Assembly (NCBI GenBank): GCA_036275915.1
Contig: DASUCV010000020.1
Location: 62,001-126,000 of the forward strand
DNA length: 64,000 bases
Reading direction: 5' to 3'
Origin: Candidatus Polarisedimenticolaceae bacterium
GTDB taxonomy: Bacteria; Acidobacteriota; Polarisedimenticolia; Polarisedimenticolales; DASRJG01
Shown here one piece after another: positions 34,167 to 42,472 of this stretch. Every line of letters begins with the position of its first letter. The stretch's first letter is position 1. A model generated the notes under the pieces. That model was not told the DNA's origin and ran no database searches. It saw only the letters and a list, made by a program, of their open reading frames with translations. The position numbers and the translations under genes are program-made.

Positions 34167-37100
34167 ATGGTCCGAGCCGCGGTCGCTGCGATTCTCGTCG
34201 TCGTCCTCCAACCGGCCGTTTGGTCTGCGACGCCGGCGAGCGGAACGGTCTCACCGAACGCCACGACGGGATTCACCGGCGGTCCATTCGACTTCACCAA
34301 CCAGACGGGTGCGCCTTACGTCCCGCCCGCGCCGCCGGTGTCGCCGGTGTGCGCGAACCCCGCGAGCCCCTGCGATGACTTCGCGCTGACGGTCGCGATC
34401 CCACCGTCCGACTCGACGATCTACCTCCTCCACGTCGATCTGAACTTCCCGGACCCGCAGGGCGATTTCGATCTCTACTTGATCGACGCGGACGGGACCA
34501 CCGTCGACGCGATCTCGGCGAACAGCACCGGCGTCCAGGAGTCGATCACCTACCAGGTGCCGAGCGGTGCGACCTCGCATTACACCGTGCGCGTCGTCCC
34601 CTATTCGGTGACGACGGGGGCGGGCGGGGACACGTACTCCACGACGATCGCGCTCGGTCATGCGCAGGCGCCGATCGAGCCGCCCGACCAGCCGACGGTC
34701 CCGGGCGTCCCGCGCTTCGAGGTCTACCAGGCGCCGACCGGCATGGGCGACGACGCCGGCGAGCCGTCGATCGGCGCGGACTGGACGAGCGGCAAGGCGA
34801 TGTTCCAGTCGGGCCTCCGAACGCTGCGCGTCGGGTGGGACGAATGCGCGTCGCCGGCCGCGGCGACCTGGGAGGACGTGTCGTTCCCGTCGACCTCGAC
34901 CGTCAGCCTCGATCCGATCCTCTTCACCGACTCGCGGACGAACCGCACCTTCTCATCGCAGCTCACCGGCGCGTGCAGCGCGACCGCGTTCTCCGACGAC
35001 GACGGGACGACGTGGACCCCGAGCCAGGGTTGCGGTGCACCCGCCGGCGCCGACCACCAGAGCTACGGCGGCGGGCCGTTCGCGCCCGGCCCAACCGATT
35101 GCCACACGCCCGTGTACCCCGACGCCGTCTACTACTGCTCGCAGGAGGACGAGACGTCGTTCTGCGCGATGAGCTGCGACGGCGGCCTGACCTTCGGCCC
35201 CGGCGTGCCCGCGTGGACGACCCAGGACTGCGCGGCGATCCACGGGCACATCAAGGTCGCGCCCGACGGGACCGTGTATGTCCCGAACAAGGACTGCAAC
35301 GGCAATGGAGGCGTCATCGTCTCGTCGGACAACGGCGTGACCTGGACGGTGCGCCGGGTGACCGGGAGCACGGCGTCGAAGAACGGCTGGCTGCTCGATC
35401 CCTCGGTCGGCATCGGCGCCGGCGGCCGGCTCTACTTCGGCTATCAGCGCGACGACGGCCACCCCTGGATCGCCGTGTCCGACGACAAGGGCGTCACGTG
35501 GCACGACAACAAGGAGGTCGGCACCGAGTTCGGGATCAAGAACAGCACCTTCCCCGAGGTCGTCGCCGGCGACAACGATCGTGCGGCCTATGCCTTCCTG
35601 GGGACGCTCTCGGACGGCGATTACGGCGATCCCTCGACCTTCGCGGGCATCTGGCACCTCTTCATCGCGACGACGCTCGACGGCGGCGTCACCTGGGCGA
35701 CCGTCGACGCGACGCCACACGACCCGGTCCAGCGCGGCTCGATCTGCAATCAGGGAACGACCGCCTGCGATCACGTTCCGGACGACCGCAACCTCCTCGA
35801 CTTCAACGACATCACGATCGACAAGCTCGGCCGCGTCCTCGTCGCCTTCTCGGACGGATGCGTGACCGGCTCGTGCATCTCCGGTCAGACCTACAACGAC
35901 TACACGGCGAAGGCCTCGATCATTCGCCAGTCCGGAGGCCGGCGTCTCCTCGCGCAGTACGACCCGAGCCCCGCCGAGCCGGTTCATCCGCAGGCGCCGA
36001 AGCTCGACGGCGTCCGTACCGCACCGGGTGTGGTCCATCTCTCGTGGTCGAGGCCCGACAACGGCGGCTCCGTGATCACGGGGTACAAGATCTACCGCGG
36101 TCCGACGAGCGGGAGCGAGACGCTGCTCACGTCGATCGGCGCGAAGAACAGCTACGACGACATCGCCGCGAACCCGTCGCTCGGCTACTTCTACAAGGTC
36201 TCGGCGGTGAACGCCGCGGGCGAGGGCGCGTTCTGCAGCGAGATCTCCGTCGCACCGGGTGTGCCGCCCGGCACCGATCCGTGCACCGTCCCCGGGATGA
36301 TCATCGCGACCGACACCAGCGATTCCGCACCGAACATCCCCGCGACGCCGGCCGTGAACATCGTGTCGCTGTCGGCCGCCGAGCCGTACTCGGGGGAGCC
36401 GGACGACATCGTGTTCACGCTCCAGGTCGGTCAGGCCGCGTCCGCGCCGCCGACGACCCAGTGGTACATCATCTGGAACCGCCCGGTCCCGAACGGCAGC
36501 GCCGACCGGAACTACGTCGCCGCGAAGACGGACGCCGCCGGCACGGTGAGCTACGAGTACGGCACCGTCTCGCCGCCGAACGCGAACCTTCCGACACGGG
36601 TCGGGGCCGCCGATGAGGGCAGCTACGACCCCGGGACCGGCGTGATCCGGATCAAGATCGCGAACGCGAAGATCGACGGCGTCTCCGCCGGTCAAACCCT
36701 GGTCGGTGTCACGGCGCGGACGTTCACACGCCCCGACGGCCTGCCGGTCACACAGACCGCCGCGCAGGACTTCGCGCCGACGGGCCAGTACGTCCTCGTC
36801 GGCAACGCGTCGTGCCGTCCGAACGCGGCGCCGGTTGCGACCCTGTCCCGGTCTCCCGCCGATGGGTGCGTGCCGCTGACCGTCACCTTCGACGGCTCGC
36901 CGTCCTCGGACCCCGACGGCGACGGCATCGCCTCGTACCAGTTCGACTTCGGCGACGGATCGCCCGACGTCGTCCAATCGTGGCCGACCACCGAGCATGT
37001 CTACACGGTCGCCGGCGACTACGCCGCGCGGCTGCGCGTCACCGACGCGCGGGGCCTCGGCAGTCCGAACGTCGATCAGAAGACGATCGAGGTCGAAGCG

Positions 37101-37415
37101 TGCGCGATCCCGGAGGTCGCGGCTCTCTCATGGGACGCGGCGAAGGACACGCTCTCCTGGGGCGTGGCTTCGAACGCCGACGGCTACCGGCTCTATCGCG
37201 GCGTCGCCGCCGACCTCCCCCACCTGCTCGACTCCTCGCTCGATTCGTGCATCCGCTACGAGGGGGTCGACCCGTCCGCGGCCTCCGCGGAGATCCCGCC
37301 GGAGGACACGCTCTACTGGTATCTCGCGGTCGGGATCCGCGGACCGGTCGTCGGCTCGGCCGGCGACGCGACTGCGGGGCCCCGCGTCGTCAACGCCTCG
37401 GGGACCTGTCCTTAA
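34167..37415 (+). CDS. Secreted BNR-propeller, fn3 and PKD multi-domain protein
   Basis: A 1082-residue protein. The ATG at 34167 gives a signal peptide ending near WSATPAS, better than an in-frame GTG at 34140. Domains in order: a PPC-like beta domain (about 20-170, with GDFDLYLIDADG); a BNR/sialidase-like propeller (about 200-600, with SSDNGVTWTVRR, SDDKGVTWHD and TLDGGVTWATV); fn3 (about 615-705); a beta domain (about 720-890); PKD (SSDPDGDGIASYQFDFGDG); and the recurring fn3-like C-terminal module ending NASGTCP. It is probably extracellular, binding glycans or matrix. A GGGGACAGT box begins 5 bases after the stop. Confidence 0.83.
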   Translation: MVRAAVAAILVVVLQPAVWSATPASGTVSPNATTGFTGGPFDFTNQTGAPYVPPAPPVSPVCANPASPCDDFALTVAIPPSDSTIYLLHVDLNFPDPQGDFDLYLIDADGTTVDAISANSTGVQESITYQVPSGATSHYTVRVVPYSVTTGAGGDTYSTTIALGHAQAPIEPPDQPTVPGVPRFEVYQAPTGMGDDAGEPSIGADWTSGKAMFQSGLRTLRVGWDECASPAAATWEDVSFPSTSTVSLDPILFTDSRTNRTFSSQLTGACSATAFSDDDGTTWTPSQGCGAPAGADHQSYGGGPFAPGPTDCHTPVYPDAVYYCSQEDETSFCAMSCDGGLTFGPGVPAWTTQDCAAIHGHIKVAPDGTVYVPNKDCNGNGGVIVSSDNGVTWTVRRVTGSTASKNGWLLDPSVGIGAGGRLYFGYQRDDGHPWIAVSDDKGVTWHDNKEVGTEFGIKNSTFPEVVAGDNDRAAYAFLGTLSDGDYGDPSTFAGIWHLFIATTLDGGVTWATVDATPHDPVQRGSICNQGTTACDHVPDDRNLLDFNDITIDKLGRVLVAFSDGCVTGSCISGQTYNDYTAKASIIRQSGGRRLLAQYDPSPAEPVHPQAPKLDGVRTAPGVVHLSWSRPDNGGSVITGYKIYRGPTSGSETLLTSIGAKNSYDDIAANPSLGYFYKVSAVNAAGEGAFCSEISVAPGVPPGTDPCTVPGMIIATDTSDSAPNIPATPAVNIVSLSAAEPYSGEPDDIVFTLQVGQAASAPPTTQWYIIWNRPVPNGSADRNYVAAKTDAAGTVSYEYGTVSPPNANLPTRVGAADEGSYDPGTGVIRIKIANAKIDGVSAGQTLVGVTARTFTRPDGLPVTQTAAQDFAPTGQYVLVGNASCRPNAAPVATLSRSPADGCVPLTVTFDGSPSSDPDGDGIASYQFDFGDGSPDVVQSWPTTEHVYTVAGDYAARLRVTDARGLGSPNVDQKTIEVEACAIPEVAALSWDAAKDTLSWGVASNADGYRLYRGVAADLPHLLDSSLDSCIRYEGVDPSAASAEIPPEDTLYWYLAVGIRGPVVGSAGDATAGPRVVNASGTCP

Positions 37416-37435
37416 GAGTGGGGACAGTAACCACT
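37406..37435. repeat. GGGGACAGT-type inverted repeats between convergent genes
   Basis: CTGTCC (37406-37411) pairs with GGACAG (37422-37427), and AGTGG (37417-37421) with CCACT (37431-37435). The segment TGTCCTTA..GA..GGGGACAGT matches the one after the CSLREA gene stop. It covers the 18-base gap between the BNR/PKD gene and the OmpA-barrel gene. Confidence 0.5.
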
Positions 37436-40400
37436 ACCACGTCGTGCCGACGACGTTGACGAAGACGCCCTGGTGCTTCGAGCTCAGGTCGGTGAGGTCG
37501 TCGGAGAAGTCGGTGAAGTTGTAGCCAGCGCCGACCTTGAAGCTCTTGCCGAGCGTGCGGTAGACCGCGGCGAGGACGCCGCTCCTGCGCTGGCCCGAGT
37601 TGGGGGTGTCGAGCGTGCGGACCTCGGCCATCGTTTCCCAGTTCTTGAGGAACCGGAAGTCCGCTCGTAGCACCGCGAAGTGCGCAGCGTTGTCGAAGTA
37701 GGTCGGGTTCGTGCGGTCGAGGCTCGCCTCGCCGAGACGGTAGGCGTACTTGCCGCCGAGCGTCCACGCCTTCGAGATGTCGTAAGAAAGGTCGAACGAG
37801 GCGATGTGGCTCCTCTGGAGGTACTCGACGGGGGTGTTCACAGCGCCCACTTGACCGGCGGTCGGCACGTTGTCGAAGAAGGTGTACTTCGCGAGCGCGT
37901 TCCACCGGTCGTTCTTGACAGGCCGGTAGGCGTAGCCGAGCACGACCTCGGTGTAGCCGCCGCCGTAGAAGTCGCCGAGCGAGCTGTCGCTGAACGAGTG
38001 ATCGATCTTGCCGACCATGCGCCAGTCGGGGGAGAGGATCAGCTTGAAGTGGTTCCGGAAGAGCCACGTCGTCCGCTCGTCGTGTGAGAGGTCGAGCTGC
38101 TCCTGATCGTCGCGACGGTATTCGATCGCCGACGACCACTGGATCCAATCGAGCCCGTAGCCGATGCGAATCCCCGCGGCACGGCGATCGGTGTGCTGGT
38201 CGGTCTGCGGGTTGACGAGCGTGCCGACTTCCGCTGAGGCGCCGAGGTTCCAGCGCTCGCGCTTCACGAGATCGATGCCGGCGGCGTGCGTGAGGCCGGT
38301 GAGCGCCGTACTGTCCTGATAGCGCTCCTCGACGTAGACGCTCGAGTCGTCCGACAGGCGCCGCTTCATCCCCGTGGTCACGGTTCCGCGACGATCCTGC
38401 ATTCCGTTGTCCGTGCGCTCGTTCTCGAGCGAGTAATTCAGGTAGACGCTCGTCCGGTCGGAGTAGAGGTAGGTCGTTCCCAGCTTGCCGCCCGGGCCGA
38501 GGTCGCCGTCGCTGGCCTCGGCGTCGAGACGGAAGCGCTGCGTCGGACGGTACGAGCCGCCGACGCCCGCGCGATTGTTGTCCTCGCGGTTGCCGTCGGA
38601 AGCGAGCGTTCCCTGGACGAACCCGTAAGCGCGCCACTGCGGGCCGGGCTCGTAAGCGACCTGCGCGACCGCGTCGGTGCGCTCGCCCTGCTCCTGCGTC
38701 GCCGGAACGACCGGCGAGTGGTCTTCGCGCTTGTCGTCGCGGACGCCGGTCTGGACGCTCCACTTGTCGGTCACCTTGACGTGCAGGTCGAGCTCGAGCG
38801 ACCGGTGGTCGAGCCCCTGGTCCTCGGTCGTCTGGTCGCCCTTCGCCAGGAGGCTCACGCGGCCGCCGATCGGGACCGCGAGCGTGCCGCCGTACTGCTC
38901 GGTGTCCTTGAGGGTTTGCTGGCCTTGCGCCGAGTATCCGGCGTCGCGGCTCTGGCCGTAGAGGGTGAGGCGGCCCTTCGCCCCCTTGAAGAAGTCGCCG
39001 AAGCCCATGCTCGCGTCCGCCCGGTAGGCCGAGGCGTTCGCGTCGGTGAACGCGGCGGGGTCGGTGCTCGAGAACGCGAAGCCGCCGTCGGTCGAGGACT
39101 GCGTCGTCGAGAGCGCGCCGTCGCTCCGGCCGCCCTGGACCCGGATCCACGAGTCGGTGCTCTTGCGAAGCGTCAGGTCGGCGGCGCCGAGGGTGCTGTC
39201 GGTGTCGCCTTCCTTGTTGGAGTTGCCGGTCACGCCGAGGCGCACGTGATCGCCGAACCAGTAGTGGGCCTGACCGCCGACCGCCGTGGCGCTCAGGTCG
39301 CCGACGCTCGGTGTGTACTCGTAACGGGCGACGAGATAGGCCTGGTTGCCGGAGAGCCCGCTCGTGCGGACGAGCAGGTTGTCGTCGGCGACCGACGACA
39401 GCGGCTGCGTCAGGAGGACGCGGCCCTGGATGTAGTCGATGTCGTAGTCGACGCCGGGCCGCAGGTCGACGACCCCGTTGACGATCTGCGAGTCCTTGTC
39501 GCGGATCTCGATGCGCACGCGCTCGGATCCGGTGAGCACGTCCTGGTGATGGAGGTAATAGAGTGAGCCGCCGGTGCCGAGGAACTCCTCGAAGCTGCCG
39601 ACGGTGCCCGGCTGCGCCGCGAAGCCCTCGACGACCGCCTTGCGCTCGCCGAAGCTCGTCGTCGATTCCGAAGCAAAGCGGCCGGAGGCGCCGTAGAGAC
39701 CGCGATCGACCTGCGCCAGCTCGTTGCCCGCGTAGTCGACCGTGAAGTTGCCCCACATCGCGTAGCTCGGCCCATGGCTCGCCTTGACGTAGAACTTGCC
39801 CTGCGTCGGCGCCATCTCCTCGACGACGCTGTCGTCGCCGAACGTCGGATAGGCGTAGTCGGGGTCGATGCGGCGGAAGAGCGACTGGGGGGACTTGTCG
39901 AGGAAGTTGCTGAAGATGTCGTGGATCGGCCCCTCGCCCGTGTCGGCGCTCGCGGTCAGGTTCCAGTGCTCGCTCACCTTCCCGTTGACGTAGAAGGCGA
40001 AGCGGCCGTCCACCGACGAGTCGAACGGCTGCGGGGCGTTCTCACCCTGGAGTTGATCCGCCGGCCCGCTCGAGTGATTCGCCGAGACGGTGACGTCGGC
40101 GATGCCCATGTAGAAGAGGTCGCGCTTCTTGAGCTCGAGGTCGCGGAGGTAGAGCGAGCCGTTCCCGGCGTCGTCCAGGACCGCGACCTCGACCGTGTGC
40201 GCGCCGGCCGGGAGGATCTCCTCCGCGGCGAAGCGACCCTGCGGATCGACCGGCACCTGGCGGCCCGCGACCCAGACGGTGTGACCCGCGGGGACGCCGC
40301 TGCCTTCGACCGTCACCTTGCCGCCGTCCGTCGGGATCTGATGACGGATGAGATCGCTCTCGCCGTAGGCGGCGAGGAGGTCCTGCGTTCCGTCGGTCGC

Positions 40401-42467
40401 CTTCGGCGCCTCACGCGTCAGCCAGAGGGAGTGTGCCTCGGTCTCGTCGAAGTGACCCTTCGCGTCGTAGGCGCGAAGCACGAACTTCAGCTCGCGCGTG
40501 GAACCCGCGAGGATCTGCGCCGGCGGCTGCCAGGTGGCCAGCCCCTCCGGATCGACCGCGACGGTCGCGAGCGGCACGGCCACGAGCGACTGGTCCTTGT
40601 CGAAGATCCGGACCTCGGCGCGCGCGATGTAGCTCTTGTAGTTGTCGTACATCCGGAACGTCACGGTCGACGCCGCGGGATCGTCCCCGCTCATCGCGAG
40701 GGCGACCGGATGCGCGGCGACGGCGAGGCGCGGCCGCGACTCGAGATTGTCGAAGCGGAACTGGATCCTCGCCTGGTCGAGCGCGACGTCGGTGCAGCGC
40801 TGCACGTCCGACGAGCTGACGCCCGGGTCGTCGATCGGCTTCCCATCGACGGTGATGCGCATGACGTTGAGGTCGTACGGGCTCTTCGGGTCGATCTCGT
40901 GATTCATCTTGGTGACGTTGATGGCGTCGTCGTCCAGGGGGACCGGCTCGTCGTAGACGACCTGGACGCGGACGAACGACCGCTCGCCGTCGGTGAACCC
41001 CGCGTTGACGACGTCGTCGGACTGGACGTCGCCCCGTCCTTCGTGCTCGGCCGAAGCTGACGCGAGCGCCGCGTCCGTCATGACGAGGTCCTGCGCGCGC
41101 CGCGCCCGGTCGGTGGAGAGGCCGATGTCGTCGCCGTACACGGTGGCGGTGCGGCGGTCGAGACGCTCGTTCTTCGTGTAGCCGACGAACCGGACGCGCG
41201 GGTTCCGGCGATCGGAGACCGCCGCCAGCGCGCGGGCCACGGCCGCCCCGTACCCGTCGGGCACCGTCGCGCGGCCGTTCGTGAGCTCGAGGTCGGCGAT
41301 CGGTCCCCACGGCGGATCGAACACCTTCGTCGTCATCTCCTCGCCGGCGTCGCCGGGGCAGAGCTGAAGCTCGTCGGAGAGCTCCTCGAGCGGCTCGTCG
41401 TACCAGAACTCGACCTCGACGCGCCGGTTGAGCGCGCGTCCCTGGACGGTCTCGTTCGAGGCGAGCGGCGACGCGCTCCCGCGGCCGTCGCTGACGATCG
41501 CGGCGTTCGGCAGGCCGAGGGCCTCCTGCACCGCAAGCGCGACCCGGCGCGCCCGCGCCTTCGAGAGCGCGAGGGCGTCGCCGTAGATCCGCCGGTCACG
41601 CTCCCCGAGCGGGCCGTCGTCGGTGTAGCCGACGAGCTTGACGAGGACCTGCTGCTTGTCGTGAAGGTTCGTCCACGCCTGCCGGATTTGCTGCACGAAC
41701 GCGTCGGGAACGGCGGCCTGGTCGTCCTCGTAGCGTAGCGGCACGACGAGGTTCTTGACGCGTGCGCGGCGCGCCATCCCTTCCTTGTAGCGGAGCAGGC
41801 AGAGCGCCTCCGTCCGGCAGACCTTGATCCGCTTGACGTCGCTCGGGGCGACGAACTCCTCGTCCTTCGTCCCCTGGCGGGTCTCGTCGTACCAGACCTC
41901 GACCTCGACACGCCGGTTCTGTCCGCGGCCTTCCTCCGTCTCGTTCGAGGCGATCGGCTGCGTGTCCCCCGCCCACTCGTAGGTGATCGCTTCGGGCGGC
42001 AGCCCGAGGCTCTTCTTGAAGTACTCGGCGACCTCGCCCGCGCGCTCGCGAGACAGGCCCATGTTGTCCCCGAAGACGTTCGCGAGCCCTTGGGAAAGGT
42101 GCTGCGAATCGGCATGCCCCACGAAGTGAACGCGGACGTTCTTCCGGTAGCGCATGCTCTCGAGGATCTTCGCGAGCTTGTCGACGTCGTCCGCCGGGAT
42201 CTTCGCGACGCCCGACTCGAAGTGGATCGGCGGGACGACGTTCTTGAGCTTCACGGTCTCGAGCTGCTCGTGCGGAACGGCACGGGTCTCGAGCTTGTCG
42301 CTCCGGTCTCCCGCGAGGTCCTTCGGATCCTTCGACCACTGCTGGAACGTCTGATCGGTCGAGAGGTTCCGCTCGACCTGCTCGCCCGGCTTCGCCTCGT
42401 CGGCGCGGGCGAGGCTCGCGGCCGCGAGAAGGCCGAGAAGGATGATCCGGCGACGGTTGTTGTTCAT
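37434..42467 (-). CDS. Triple OmpA-domain outer-membrane beta-barrel protein
   Basis: A 1677-residue protein (ATG 42467; a GTG at 42476 overlapping the upstream stop is also possible), with a signal peptide ending near LARADEA. Three OmpA-like peptidoglycan-binding domains occupy about 60-170, 200-330 and 345-475. Examples are VHFVGHADSQHLSQG with GQNRRVEVEVWYDE, and LVKLVGYTDDGPLGERD with ALNRRVEVEFWYDE. The third ends VRVQVVYDEP. Beta-rich linker domains follow to about 830. The C-terminal half alternates aromatic and polar residues as transmembrane strands do and ends NVVGTTW, an outer-membrane signature. It should anchor in the outer membrane while gripping peptidoglycan. It is the last gene of the envelope operon and likely displays or exports the DUF11 protein encoded just upstream. 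Confidence 0.85.
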   Translation of the reverse strand: MNNNRRRIILLGLLAAASLARADEAKPGEQVERNLSTDQTFQQWSKDPKDLAGDRSDKLETRAVPHEQLETVKLKNVVPPIHFESGVAKIPADDVDKLAKILESMRYRKNVRVHFVGHADSQHLSQGLANVFGDNMGLSRERAGEVAEYFKKSLGLPPEAITYEWAGDTQPIASNETEEGRGQNRRVEVEVWYDETRQGTKDEEFVAPSDVKRIKVCRTEALCLLRYKEGMARRARVKNLVVPLRYEDDQAAVPDAFVQQIRQAWTNLHDKQQVLVKLVGYTDDGPLGERDRRIYGDALALSKARARRVALAVQEALGLPNAAIVSDGRGSASPLASNETVQGRALNRRVEVEFWYDEPLEELSDELQLCPGDAGEEMTTKVFDPPWGPIADLELTNGRATVPDGYGAAVARALAAVSDRRNPRVRFVGYTKNERLDRRTATVYGDDIGLSTDRARRAQDLVMTDAALASASAEHEGRGDVQSDDVVNAGFTDGERSFVRVQVVYDEPVPLDDDAINVTKMNHEIDPKSPYDLNVMRITVDGKPIDDPGVSSSDVQRCTDVALDQARIQFRFDNLESRPRLAVAAHPVALAMSGDDPAASTVTFRMYDNYKSYIARAEVRIFDKDQSLVAVPLATVAVDPEGLATWQPPAQILAGSTRELKFVLRAYDAKGHFDETEAHSLWLTREAPKATDGTQDLLAAYGESDLIRHQIPTDGGKVTVEGSGVPAGHTVWVAGRQVPVDPQGRFAAEEILPAGAHTVEVAVLDDAGNGSLYLRDLELKKRDLFYMGIADVTVSANHSSGPADQLQGENAPQPFDSSVDGRFAFYVNGKVSEHWNLTASADTGEGPIHDIFSNFLDKSPQSLFRRIDPDYAYPTFGDDSVVEEMAPTQGKFYVKASHGPSYAMWGNFTVDYAGNELAQVDRGLYGASGRFASESTTSFGERKAVVEGFAAQPGTVGSFEEFLGTGGSLYYLHHQDVLTGSERVRIEIRDKDSQIVNGVVDLRPGVDYDIDYIQGRVLLTQPLSSVADDNLLVRTSGLSGNQAYLVARYEYTPSVGDLSATAVGGQAHYWFGDHVRLGVTGNSNKEGDTDSTLGAADLTLRKSTDSWIRVQGGRSDGALSTTQSSTDGGFAFSSTDPAAFTDANASAYRADASMGFGDFFKGAKGRLTLYGQSRDAGYSAQGQQTLKDTEQYGGTLAVPIGGRVSLLAKGDQTTEDQGLDHRSLELDLHVKVTDKWSVQTGVRDDKREDHSPVVPATQEQGERTDAVAQVAYEPGPQWRAYGFVQGTLASDGNREDNNRAGVGGSYRPTQRFRLDAEASDGDLGPGGKLGTTYLYSDRTSVYLNYSLENERTDNGMQDRRGTVTTGMKRRLSDDSSVYVEERYQDSTALTGLTHAAGIDLVKRERWNLGASAEVGTLVNPQTDQHTDRRAAGIRIGYGLDWIQWSSAIEYRRDDQEQLDLSHDERTTWLFRNHFKLILSPDWRMVGKIDHSFSDSSLGDFYGGGYTEVVLGYAYRPVKNDRWNALAKYTFFDNVPTAGQVGAVNTPVEYLQRSHIASFDLSYDISKAWTLGGKYAYRLGEASLDRTNPTYFDNAAHFAVLRADFRFLKNWETMAEVRTLDTPNSGQRRSGVLAAVYRTLGKSFKVGAGYNFTDFSDDLTDLSSKHQGVFVNVVGTTW

Positions 42468-42472
42468 ACCGT

